NCBI RefSeq assembly: GCF_023028345.1
Contig: NZ_CP095487.1
Coordinates: 1,426,001 to 1,490,000, forward strand
Reading direction: 5' to 3'
Length of the DNA: 64,000 bases
From: Halorientalis marina
GTDB lineage: Archaea; Halobacteriota; Halobacteria; Halobacteriales; Haloarculaceae
Below the pieces are notes generated by a model. It worked only from the letters and a program-made list of their open reading frames with translations, made no database searches and was not told where the DNA came from. Position numbers and translations under genes: made by a program. This document shows positions 33,558 to 41,190 of the stretch, one piece after another (within the stretch, counting starts at the first letter, position 1; every line of letters starts with the position of its first letter).

Positions 33558-34219
33558 GGTCGCAGCCGGTCGGCTCGGCGGAGCGCGCCGAGGCCGACCA
33601 GGACGCCGGCACCGAAGAGCACCCACCGACCGAGCCACCCGGCGGAGCGCCCATCCAGCGTGAACAGGTAGTAGCCGTCGTCGGTCCTGACGAACCGGTC
33701 CTCGTACTCCGTACGGGTACGAGTCTCCCCAGTCCGGACCGCCCGCCGTACCGGCGGCGGCGCGCGCTCGACGGGCACCGCGATGTCCCGGAGCATTTTC
33801 TCGGCCGTCACCGGCACGACGCCGAACCTGACCGCGGAATCGTTCACGCGCTCGACCGTCCGCCGGTACACCAGGTGGTCGACGACCACGTACGGTTCCT
33901 TCGGGCGGGCCGAGACGCCGGGGTCGTCCCTGACGGTCACGTTTCCGCGCTCGGCCAGCAGCCTGTCGACGTAACAGCGGCGACCGCCGACGAAGTCGGT
34001 ACAGTCGACGCCCTGGATCTCCCCGAGACTCGTGGCGCCGTCGGGGTCGTACGCGAACGTCCGCTCCTGGGTCTCGACCGGGACACGCTCGTACTGATAG
34101 GTCGGACCGCCGATGCCCATCAGTCCGAGGTACACCGGGTTGAACACAAGCAGAAGGCCGACGACGCCGTAGAGGGCGCGCCGCTGTGCGTCGGAGGGGG
34201 ACCAGCCTCGGGCGACCAT
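33554..34219 (-). CDS. Two-helix membrane protein with a large extracytoplasmic domain, unknown function
   Basis: 221 residues. Helix 1 (about 14-38, ALYGVVGLLLVFNPVYLGLM) and helix 2 (about 192-213, LGRWVLFGAGVLVGLGALRR) bracket a 150-residue soluble domain containing two cysteines (GVDCTDFVGGRRCYVDRLL) that could form a disulfide outside the cell. No family was recognised beyond haloarchaeal hypothetical proteins. Transcribed opposite to the photolyase, with overlapping 3' ends. Confidence 0.6.
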   Translation of the reverse strand: MVARGWSPSDAQRRALYGVVGLLLVFNPVYLGLMGIGGPTYQYERVPVETQERTFAYDPDGATSLGEIQGVDCTDFVGGRRCYVDRLLAERGNVTVRDDPGVSARPKEPYVVVDHLVYRRTVERVNDSAVRFGVVPVTAEKMLRDIAVPVERAPPPVRRAVRTGETRTRTEYEDRFVRTDDGYYLFTLDGRSAGWLGRWVLFGAGVLVGLGALRRADRLRP

Positions 34220-34259
34220 CGGCCGGCCGTTCGGCCGTCGCGTGCAAAAGCGTTGCCGG

Positions 34260-34604
34260 CTACTCCTCGTAGGCGAGATTCATGACCCACTGCGAGAAGG
34301 CGTCGGAGTGAGGGTCTACCTCTTCGTCGCCGATGAACGGTGAGAGCATATCGCCGGCCATCAGCAGCGAGAAGTCCAGGTCACGAGGTGCGGGCGTGAT
34401 GAAGTAGGTGTTGTGGCCCTCGTAGACGGTTTCCTCGCGCTGGACGAGGCCCTTCTCGGCGAGGGATTCGACGATGCGACTCCCCTTCCGGGAGGTGACG
34501 TCGAGTTCCTTCCAGAAATCGCTCTGGTGGATGCCGCCGCTCTCCCTGACGAGCTCCAGGCCCGCGAGCTCCCCCTCCGTGAGTTCCGTTTCCGACGTTG
34601 CCAT
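34260..34604 (-). CDS. Winged-helix (MarR/DUF7343-like) transcriptional regulator
   Basis: 114 residues. Residues 8-72 make a winged helix: LTEGELAGLELVRESGGIHQ, SDFWKELDVTSRKGSRIVES as the HTH, LAEKGLVQREETVYEGHNTY as the wing. The C-terminal 40 residues (SLLMAGDMLSPFIGDEEVDP) may mediate dimerisation. It is a small DNA-binding protein without a visible ligand domain. It lies between a membrane protein gene and the TANGO2-like gene, all on the minus strand with short gaps, so the three may be an operon. Confidence 0.7.
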   Translation of the reverse strand: MATSETELTEGELAGLELVRESGGIHQSDFWKELDVTSRKGSRIVESLAEKGLVQREETVYEGHNTYFITPAPRDLDFSLLMAGDMLSPFIGDEEVDPHSDAFSQWVMNLAYEE

Positions 34605-34632
34605 GTGTCCCTACCTACGGAGGGTGGGCCGC

Positions 34633-35373
34633 TTAAACCTGACTTTCGACGCGACGGTACGCGGTCTCGCAGGGCGGCCCGTCCGCGAAGCGATAGTTCG
34701 CACCCTCGTCGCCGATGGAGAGCAGCGACGACGACCGCGTGCCGAAGCCGTCGCGGTGGATGCAGACGCCGTACTCGTGGTCGCTGATGATGTCTTTCGC
34801 CCGGTCGAGCCACACGCCCGCCCGCTCGCCAGGTTCGGGCTTGAGTGCCGTTCGCACCGCGTTGGCGTTCCCGGCCTGCTGTTCGCCCACCTCGGGTCGG
34901 TGGGACGGAATCACGTAGTCGCCGTCGGCGCCGACGTTGACGACGACGTGGACGCCCGGTGAGAGATTGCGGACGTTCAGCCGGCCGTCCCACTCCAGCA
35001 GGACCGCGGCGCTCGCGTCCGCGATGACGAGGTTGAACCCCTGGTACTCGTCGTCCCCGACCGCGCGCTCGACGAAGCGGGCGGCGTCCTCGGCGGACTC
35101 GTGGCCGAGCGCGTCCCGGACGAGCAGGCCGCGGGAACGCTCGCCAGCGAGGTCGGCCTCGATCCACCGGTTCGTGACGGCGACGAGGACGCCGTGTTCG
35201 TTGTAGCCGATCCAGGTGCCGCCGGCCTCCTCGTCGCGCGGCGCGACGACGGCGGGGTCACCGTCGATCCGCTCGGGCGGGTGCGACGGTCGGTCGTCGG
35301 CCTCGTCGCGGTTGGCCGCCACCGCGACCGGCGTATCGGCGAACACCTGCCAGGCGAGAACGAGTGTACACAC
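34633..35373 (-). CDS. NRDE/TANGO2 family protein
   Basis: 246 residues, starting with GTG and giving MCTLVLAWQVFADTPVAVAANRDE, the family hallmark: Cys2 after the initiator Met and the N-R-D-E motif, as in Ntn-hydrolase-like TANGO2 proteins. Later motifs are GGTWIGYNEHGVLVAVTNRW, RGLLVRDALGHESAED and FGTRSSSLLSIGD. TANGO2 relatives have been linked to heme or lipid handling, but no activity is established in archaea. A longer upstream frame exists, but the GTG puts Cys2 where the family requires it. Confidence 0.8.
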   Translation of the reverse strand: MCTLVLAWQVFADTPVAVAANRDEADDRPSHPPERIDGDPAVVAPRDEEAGGTWIGYNEHGVLVAVTNRWIEADLAGERSRGLLVRDALGHESAEDAARFVERAVGDDEYQGFNLVIADASAAVLLEWDGRLNVRNLSPGVHVVVNVGADGDYVIPSHRPEVGEQQAGNANAVRTALKPEPGERAGVWLDRAKDIISDHEYGVCIHRDGFGTRSSSLLSIGDEGANYRFADGPPCETAYRRVESQV

Positions 35374-35472
35374 GCCCGCTCGTAGGACTCGGCGGCTGTT
35401 AAGTCCCGCGCTCGTGGATGTCTCGGCCGCCGGAGCGGGGCCGCCAGGTCCTGCCGGACGCGCCGCCACTAC

Positions 35473-36990
35473 TCAGCCGTCGCGCTCGGCGGCCAGTCGC
35501 TCGCGGACGGCGTCCCGGTCGACGGTCCCCGACGGGGTCCGGGGGAGGTCCTCGGCGAACGCGACCGTCCGCGGGAGCTTGAACCCCGCCAGCCGCTCCC
35601 GGCAGTGGGTCTCGATCATGTGTTCGGTGAGCGAGTCGTCGACGGGGACGACGAGCGCGGCGACACGCTCGCCCCACTCATCGTCCGCGAGGCCGACGAC
35701 GGCGGCGTCCTCGACCCGGTCGTGGGCACGCAGCGCCGCGCGCACCTCGCCGGGGTCGACGTTCTCACCGCCGGAGACGATGCGGTCGTCCAGCCGGTTT
35801 CGCACCCAGAGGCGGCCGTCGGCGTCGCGGTAGCCCACGTCGCCGGTGTGGAGACCGCGTTCCGTGAACGCCGCCGCCGTTCGCTGGTCGTCGAGGTAGC
35901 CGGGCGTCACGGTCGGCCCGCTCACGACCAGTTCGCCCGGCTCGCCCGCGTGCCGTGGTTCCCTTGTCTCCGGGTCGACGACCGTCACCTCCGTACAGAG
36001 GAGCGGCTGGCCGACGGTCCCCTCGTGCTCGAAGGCGTCGGCGGGTCGGGCTGTGGCGATCTGTGAGGCCGTCTCGGTCATGCCGTAGGTCGGGTGGACC
36101 GGGACACCTCGTCGCTCGCACTCGGCGAGCAGGTCCGGCGTGGCGGGCGCGCCGCCGAGCAGGACGAACCGGAGGCGGTCGGGCGGCGACCAGCCGTCGT
36201 CGAGCAGGCGCTGCAGCATCGTCGGCACGAGCGAGACGCCCGTCACCTCCGCTTCGGCGATGGCGGTGGCGGTCGCTTCGGTGTCGAACCCCCGCTGGAG
36301 AACCGCGGTCGTGCCGTACAGCACCGAGCGGACGATGGGTGCGAGCCCGCCCATGTGATAGGTCGGCAGGCAGCAGAGCCAGCGGTCCTCGGGCGTAACG
36401 CCGAGTCGGAACGCGGAGGCGGTGGCGCTCGCGACGAGGTTTCCGACGGTCAGCCGGACGCCCTTGGGTTCGCCGGTCGTACCGGAGGTAAAGAGGACGA
36501 GCGCCTCCGTATCGCGCCGGATCGTCGTCGGGACCGCGGCGGCAGTCTCGTCGCCGTCGACGCGGTCGACAGTCCCGTCGACTGGGCGGTCGACCGACGC
36601 GACCGCCAGGGCCGACCCGGCCGCTTCGACGGCCGTTTCCTCGGTGTCGCGCTCGCAAACGAGCAGGTCGGGATCGGCGGCGTCGAGTCGGACCGCGAGT
36701 TCATCTGCGGTCAGCCGCGTGTTCAGCGGGACGACGGTGATCGCGCGTCGCATCGCGGCGAACAGGAGTCGAGCGGTGGCGAGCGGGTCGTCGAGCAGGA
36801 GCGCGACGCGGGCGTCGGCGGCAGGGGTCGCGCGTTCGAACGCGGGGACGTACGCCTCGGCGTCGCTCTCGAACTCGCGAAACGTCCACGCCTCGCCCGT
36901 CTCGGCGACTCGGAGGGCAGTGCGGTCGGGCGTCGCCAGTGCTCTGTGGGCCAGCAGGTCTTTGGTCGGCCAGTCGACCGGCTCTCGCAT
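35473..36990 (-). CDS. menE: o-Succinylbenzoate-CoA ligase
   Basis: 505-residue AMP-forming ligase of the menaquinone pathway, activating o-succinylbenzoate with CoA. ANL motifs are [45 protein letters not shown] and the final [16 protein letters not shown], where the usual A10 lysine position reads Thr (GTV), a variation found in MenE. Identification rests on these motifs plus position: its start overlaps the menC stop by one base in a menC-menE unit. Length fits MenE. Confidence 0.87.
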   Translation of the reverse strand: MREPVDWPTKDLLAHRALATPDRTALRVAETGEAWTFREFESDAEAYVPAFERATPAADARVALLLDDPLATARLLFAAMRRAITVVPLNTRLTADELAVRLDAADPDLLVCERDTEETAVEAAGSALAVASVDRPVDGTVDRVDGDETAAAVPTTIRRDTEALVLFTSGTTGEPKGVRLTVGNLVASATASAFRLGVTPEDRWLCCLPTYHMGGLAPIVRSVLYGTTAVLQRGFDTEATATAIAEAEVTGVSLVPTMLQRLLDDGWSPPDRLRFVLLGGAPATPDLLAECERRGVPVHPTYGMTETASQIATARPADAFEHEGTVGQPLLCTEVTVVDPETREPRHAGEPGELVVSGPTVTPGYLDDQRTAAAFTERGLHTGDVGYRDADGRLWVRNRLDDRIVSGGENVDPGEVRAALRAHDRVEDAAVVGLADDEWGERVAALVVPVDDSLTEHMIETHCRERLAGFKLPRTVAFAEDLPRTPSGTVDRDAVRERLAAERDG

Positions 36991-38015
36991 CACCCGACCT
37001 CTCGTACCCCGAGCCCTTTTGCTTGGGGGACTTCGCACTCGCCGTCGGCGACCGGCGCGGGGTCGGGACCGAGGTCCTCCGCGAGCCACTCGGCGGTCGC
37101 CAGCCCGCAGGCCGGCACCTCCTGGATCGCGGCCGCGACGTGGACGGCGGCGGTCCGCGCGACCACGGCGTCGACCGTGGTGGAGACGACCGGCGTGACG
37201 CCGGCCTGCCGGGCGCTCCGGGCGGCCTGTCGGGCGCGGTCCGGACCGCCGAGCGCCATCGGCTTGAGGACGAGGTAGTCGGCGGCCTCGGCGGCCAGTA
37301 CGTCCGCGACCTGCCGGCTGGCGAGCGACTCGTCGAGCGCGATGGGCACGCCGTTCTCGCGCAGCCCGGAGTGGCCCGCCACGTCGTCGGCCGGGAGCGG
37401 CTGCTCGACGTAGGCCAGATCGAGGTCCGCGAGTTCGTGCAGCGCCCGCTCGGCCTGCTCGCGGTCCCAGGCACCGTTGGCGTCCGCTCGGAGCGCAACG
37501 CCGTCGCCGACGGCCTCCCGGACTGCCCGTAGCCGCGCCACGTCCGCGTCGACGCTCCGAGCGCCGACCTTCACCTTGATACAGTCGAAGCCCTCCTCGA
37601 CGGCCGCACGCGCCATCTCGACGGTATCCTCGCGGTCCATGTCCCCGATGGTCGCGTTGACCGGGACGCGCCTGACGAGCCGCTCGTTGCCGAGATACCG
37701 GTAGAGCGGCTGGTTGTCGACCTTCGCCCGTGCGTCGGCCAGCGCGAGCGCCAGCGCGTGGCGCGCGGCCGGCTCGCTCGTCTCGCTCAGCACCACGCCC
37801 CAGTCCTCCTCGCGGGCGAGGTCGGGGGCGCGGGCCAGCGCCTCGTGACACGCACCGTAAGACTCGGTCCAGCCCGGGAGGGGTGTGGCCTCGCCGACGC
37901 CGGTCACGCCGCCGTACTCCAGGCGGACGAGAAAGCCCTCGCGTTCCTCGATGGTCCCGCTCGCCGTCGAGAGCGGCCGCGAGAGCGGCAGGCTGAACGG
38001 CTCGATCTCGATCAT
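36990..38015 (-). CDS. menC: o-Succinylbenzoate synthase
   Basis: 341-residue enolase-superfamily enzyme dehydrating SHCHC to o-succinylbenzoate. Catalytic Lys147 and Lys149 (CIKVKVG), metal ligands Asp178 (DANGAWD), Glu204 (EQPL) and Asp228 (DES), and Lys251 (VLKPMAL) are all present. The N-terminal capping domain begins [18 protein letters not shown]. It overlaps menE by one base and the upstream menA by four bases, so menA-menC-menE are translationally coupled. Some family members are amino-acid racemases, but the men context decides. Confidence 0.9.
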   Translation of the reverse strand: MIEIEPFSLPLSRPLSTASGTIEEREGFLVRLEYGGVTGVGEATPLPGWTESYGACHEALARAPDLAREEDWGVVLSETSEPAARHALALALADARAKVDNQPLYRYLGNERLVRRVPVNATIGDMDREDTVEMARAAVEEGFDCIKVKVGARSVDADVARLRAVREAVGDGVALRADANGAWDREQAERALHELADLDLAYVEQPLPADDVAGHSGLRENGVPIALDESLASRQVADVLAAEAADYLVLKPMALGGPDRARQAARSARQAGVTPVVSTTVDAVVARTAAVHVAAAIQEVPACGLATAEWLAEDLGPDPAPVADGECEVPQAKGLGVREVG

Positions 38016-38959
38016 AGTATCAACCCGGCGGCGAACAGCACCGAGTGGAGCGCCAGGAGCTGGCCCGTCCGCTCCAGGGCGGGGTTGAGCGCCGCGCCGT
38101 CGGTCCGGGTCAGGACCGTCTTCCCGACTGTGACGGCAAGCGGGAGCGTCACGAGCGGGAGGAGCGCGGGCAGGCCGAAGCCCGGGTCCAGCGCGAAGAC
38201 GACGGGCACGACGTAGGCCATCCCGACGAGCAGTCCGAACTCGACCCGACTCGCCGTGTAGCCGAGCAGGACCGCGAGGGTCTTCTTGCCCGCCTCGGCG
38301 TCGCTCTCACGGTCGCGGATGTTGTTGACGACGAGGATGGCCGTCGACAGCCCCGCGGCGGGCAGGCTGGCGACCAGCGCCGCGGCGGTGACCGTCCCCG
38401 CGGGAATCCCGACCGTCAGCGGCTCCACGCCCGGCAGGGTCGCCGCCGCCTGCACGTAGTAGGTGCCCACGACGGCGACGAGGCCGAAGTAGACGAACAC
38501 GAACAGGTCGCCCAGGCCGCGATAGCCGTAGGGGTAGGGGCCGCCGGTGTAGGCGACGCCGGCCGCGATGGAGGAGAGGCCGACGACGAGGATCGGCAGG
38601 CCACCGACCCACACGAGATAGAGGCCAACGACCATCGCGAGGGCGTAGGTGGCGGCCATCGCCCGCTTCACGCTCGCTGGTTCGATGAGGCCGCCGGCGG
38701 TGACGCGGGTGAACCCCTCGCGCTCGGCGGTGTCGGTACCCTTCACCGCGTCGTAGTAGTCGTTGGCGAAGTTGGTGCCGACCTGCAGGAGGAGCGCGCC
38801 GAGCAGTGCGGCGACCGCTGGCAGGGGCGCGAACACGCCCGCCTGGACCGCGACGGCGGTCCCGACGATCACGGGCGAGGCGCCCGCCGGAAGCGTCTGC
38901 GGACGGGCGGCCATGAGCCAGGCCTTCGTGCGCGAGACCTCGGCATCTGCCGTTGCCAT
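38012..38959 (-). CDS. menA: 1,4-Dihydroxy-2-naphthoate polyprenyltransferase
   Basis: 315-residue UbiA-family integral membrane enzyme that attaches the polyprenyl tail to 1,4-dihydroxy-2-naphthoate. It has about eight hydrophobic helices; the two Asp-rich prenyl-diphosphate motifs are [14 protein letters not shown] and [18 protein letters not shown], with [15 protein letters not shown] typical of MenA. The start at 38959 is chosen over a Met 14 codons upstream because the family begins near here. First gene of the menA-menC-menE unit, behind a 280-base structured gap after menB. Confidence 0.9.
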   Translation of the reverse strand: MATADAEVSRTKAWLMAARPQTLPAGASPVIVGTAVAVQAGVFAPLPAVAALLGALLLQVGTNFANDYYDAVKGTDTAEREGFTRVTAGGLIEPASVKRAMAATYALAMVVGLYLVWVGGLPILVVGLSSIAAGVAYTGGPYPYGYRGLGDLFVFVYFGLVAVVGTYYVQAAATLPGVEPLTVGIPAGTVTAAALVASLPAAGLSTAILVVNNIRDRESDAEAGKKTLAVLLGYTASRVEFGLLVGMAYVVPVVFALDPGFGLPALLPLVTLPLAVTVGKTVLTRTDGAALNPALERTGQLLALHSVLFAAGLIL

Positions 38960-39111
38960 TACTACTGTGTTGGTCGTCCAGACTCCTGAACCCTTTGCCA
39001 CCGGACGCTACACGCTCCCACGGAACACGTGACGGCGTGGCGGTGCGGTCGCGGGGGCACCACCAGGGCGACCGCGAGCGTGGCCGTGCCGCGCGAGCGG
39101 CCAGCCCGAGT

Positions 39112-39151
39112 GACCACGGGAGCGCGCCAGTGGCGCGCGACCACGGGAGCG
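39112..39151. repeat. Direct repeat around a perfect palindrome
   Basis: The 13-base sequence gaccacgggagcg occurs at 39112-39124 and 39139-39151. Between and partly overlapping lies a palindrome with 8-base arms, gcgcgcca (39122-39129) and tggcgcgc (39131-39138), around a single base. Confidence 0.65.
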
Positions 39152-39166
39152 AGGGCTGATTTTGAC

Positions 39167-39240
39167 GCCAAATTTTGCCCGACCCTGTGAGCGGCCGGCA
39201 CCCGGTGCCGGCCGCGAACATGGGAGGCGGAAAATTTGGC
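39167..39240. terminator. Nested inverted repeat directly after menB; possible terminator or attenuator
   Basis: The outer arms are a perfect 10-base inverted repeat, gccaaatttt (39167-39176) and aaaatttggc (39231-39240). Inside them is a perfect palindrome with 12-base arms, gcggccggcacc (39191-39202) and ggtgccggccgc (39204-39215), separated by one base. The outer right arm touches the menB stop codon (39241-39243). On the menB transcript this would fold into a long two-stage hairpin, suitable for 3'-end formation, mRNA stability or attenuation of menA. The function is inferred. Confidence 0.5.
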
Positions 39241-40116
39241 TTAGTAGTGCCAGGGGAACTGCCCGAAGTCGGGGTCGCGGTCCTCGTTGAACGCGTCGCG
39301 GCCCTCCTGTGCTTCGGCGGTCGCGTATCCGAGCCGTGTGGCCTCGCCGGCGAAGACCTGCTGGCCCATCAGCCCCTCGTCGACCATGTTGAAGGCGTAC
39401 TTCAGCATCCGAATCGCGGTGGGGGACTTGTTCATGATGGTCTCGGCCCAGGCGAGCGCCTCGTCTTCGAGGTCCTCGTGGGGGACGACCTCGTTGACCA
39501 TGCCCATGTCCGCGGCTTCCTCGGCGTCGTAGGTCTTCCCGAGGAAGAACAGCTCGCGGGCCTTCTTCTGGCCGATCTGTCGGGCGAGGTAGGCGGAGCC
39601 GTAGCCGGCGTCGAAGGAGGCCACGTCGGGGTCGGTCTGGAGGAACTTCGCGTGCTCCTCGCTGGCGATGGTCATGTCGGTGACGACGTGCAGGGAGTGA
39701 CCCCCGCCGACGGCCCACCCGGGGACGACGGCGACGACGACCTTCGGAATCGTCCGGATGAGCCGCTGGACCTCCAGAATGTGGAGCCGCCCCGTCTTCT
39801 CCTCGCCGTCGTACTCGTAGCCGTCGGGACCCCGCACGCGCTGGTCGCCGCCGGAGCAGAAGGCCCAGCCGCCGTCGTCCGGCGAGGGGCCGTTGCCGGT
39901 GAGCAGGACACAGCCCACGTCGGTCTGTCGCTTGGCGTGGTCGAGGGCGACGTAGAGTTCGTCGACGGTCGGCGGCCGGAAGGCGTTGCGGACCTCGGGG
40001 CGGTCGAAGGCGATGCGGACGGCCCCGGTGTCCACCGCCCGGTGGTAGGTGAGGTCCTCGAAGTCGAACTCCTCGATGGGCTCCCAGCGGTCCGGGTCGA
40101 AAATCTCCGAAACCAT
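39241..40116 (-). CDS. menB: 1,4-Dihydroxy-2-naphthoyl-CoA synthase
   Basis: 291-residue crotonase-fold enzyme that closes o-succinylbenzoyl-CoA to 1,4-dihydroxy-2-naphthoyl-CoA. MenB-specific segments are FDRPEVRNAFRPPTVDELY, WAFCSGGDQRVRGPDGY, VVAVVPGWAVGGGHSLHVV, DPDVASFDAGYGSAYLARQI and the C-terminal DFGQFPWHY. Together they distinguish it from ordinary enoyl-CoA hydratases. It is transcribed on the minus strand ahead of menA but separated from it by a structured gap, and divergent from the DnaJ gene. Confidence 0.95.
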   Translation of the reverse strand: MVSEIFDPDRWEPIEEFDFEDLTYHRAVDTGAVRIAFDRPEVRNAFRPPTVDELYVALDHAKRQTDVGCVLLTGNGPSPDDGGWAFCSGGDQRVRGPDGYEYDGEEKTGRLHILEVQRLIRTIPKVVVAVVPGWAVGGGHSLHVVTDMTIASEEHAKFLQTDPDVASFDAGYGSAYLARQIGQKKARELFFLGKTYDAEEAADMGMVNEVVPHEDLEDEALAWAETIMNKSPTAIRMLKYAFNMVDEGLMGQQVFAGEATRLGYATAEAQEGRDAFNEDRDPDFGQFPWHY

Positions 40117-40252
40117 ACGGGCGCTGGGGCCGGCCGCCTCAAATAGATGTCCGATTCACCCGCCGCGGACAGTATCAGCGACGAGAACGACGGGCGTGGC
40201 TTTATTCACGTCTCGGTGCCTGGGTCCGCTATCGAGCGGCCCGGAGACAGGA

Positions 40253-41188
40253 ATGGCGGAGAGCTACTACGAGACGCTGGACGTGTCCCCCGACGCCTCG
40301 CCCGAGGAAATCCGTGCCGCCTACCGGGCGAAGGTCAAGGAGACACATCCCGACGTGAGCGACGAACCCGACGCCCGCGAGCGCTTCCAGCGCGTCCAGC
40401 GTGCGAAGGAAATCCTCACCGACGAGGACGAACGGGAACGCTACGACCGCCTCGGCCACGAGTCGTACGTCGACGGCATCGTGAACCCAGAGGTCGATGC
40501 CGACGACACCGCCGGCAACGCCGACGCGGCCGCGTCCGACGCCGCCGACGGCGACGCGGCTGACGCCGACAGCGCCGCGGCTGATGCCGACAGCGCCGCG
40601 GCTGATGCCGACAGCGCCGCGGCTGATGCGACAGGGACTGCCGATGCTGGAGGTGTCGCCGACGGCGGTACTGCCGGTCACGCCACCGGTGCGTCCGGGC
40701 CGGCCGGGAGCGCGAGGCGGACGGACGCCCACGTCTCGGAATCGGAGGCCGAATCCTGGGCCAAGCAGGGAGCGACCCAGCGACAGCGCCGCCAGGCCGA
40801 ACGCTCCGGGACCGCGTACGCGACTCGAACGACGACCTCCCACACCTCCTTCGACGGGCTCCGTGTTCCGCTGACGCCCCGCACCGCAATCACGATGGTC
40901 ACGACCTTCGCCCTCTATCCCGTGTTCGTGTTCTCGGCGGTCTTTCCCCGCTTCCCGCTGTCGGTCAACGTCGTCCTCGGCCTCTGTACGCTGTTCGTCA
41001 TCGCCTATCTCGTCTCGATGCCCGAGGTCGCCATCGTCGTCTTCGGCACCTGGAGCCTGCTCGCACCGCTCCTGTTGCTCTCCGTTCAGGAGCTGTCGCT
41101 GTTCTCGCTCGTCGGAATGATCGCGCTCGTCGCGTCCTGGTTCCCGCTCGGACTGGCCCTGCTCGCCCGGAGTGCGCTGCGGGCCTGA
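40253..41188 (+). CDS. DnaJ-domain membrane protein
   Basis: 311 residues. Residues 1-65 are a J domain (MAESYYETLDVSPDASPEEI to EDERERYDRLG) with the HPD motif (THPDV) needed to stimulate Hsp70. A 110-residue Ala/Asp-rich linker follows, including three 21-base repeats. The C-terminal 100 residues hold four hydrophobic helices (for example TMVTTFALYPVFVFSAVF and SLVGMIALVASWFPLGLALL). So the J domain is membrane-tethered. It splits the men locus and is divergent from menB and convergent with menD; no direct role in menaquinone synthesis is evident. Confidence 0.82.
   Translation: MAESYYETLDVSPDASPEEIRAAYRAKVKETHPDVSDEPDARERFQRVQRAKEILTDEDERERYDRLGHESYVDGIVNPEVDADDTAGNADAAASDAADGDAADADSAAADADSAAADADSAAADATGTADAGGVADGGTAGHATGASGPAGSARRTDAHVSESEAESWAKQGATQRQRRQAERSGTAYATRTTTSHTSFDGLRVPLTPRTAITMVTTFALYPVFVFSAVFPRFPLSVNVVLGLCTLFVIAYLVSMPEVAIVVFGTWSLLAPLLLLSVQELSLFSLVGMIALVASWFPLGLALLARSALRA
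40559..40621 (+). repeat. Three 21-base tandem repeats in the DnaJ linker
   Basis: Units at 40559-40579, 40580-40600 and 40601-40621 read gctgatgccgacagcgccgc plus g, with one substitution (gctgac) in the first. They encode repeated Ala-Asp-Ala-Asp-Ser-Ala-Ala. A fourth unit starts at 40622 but diverges after nine bases. Likely replication slippage in a flexible linker. Confidence 0.85.
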
Positions 41189-41190
41189 TT

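Larger units (their letters stand above)
38960..39240. other. Structured GC-rich gap between menB and menA
   Basis: About 280 bases with no convincing gene. It holds a palindrome-repeat module at 39112-39151 and a nested inverted repeat at 39167-39240 that abuts the menB stop codon; both are listed separately. A promoter for menA on the minus strand is not obvious, so menA may depend on read-through from menB past these structures. Confidence 0.6.

Noticed and set aside
40559-40621. Tandem repeats considered as a CRISPR-like array
   Set aside because: Units are contiguous without spacers and in frame within a protein linker.
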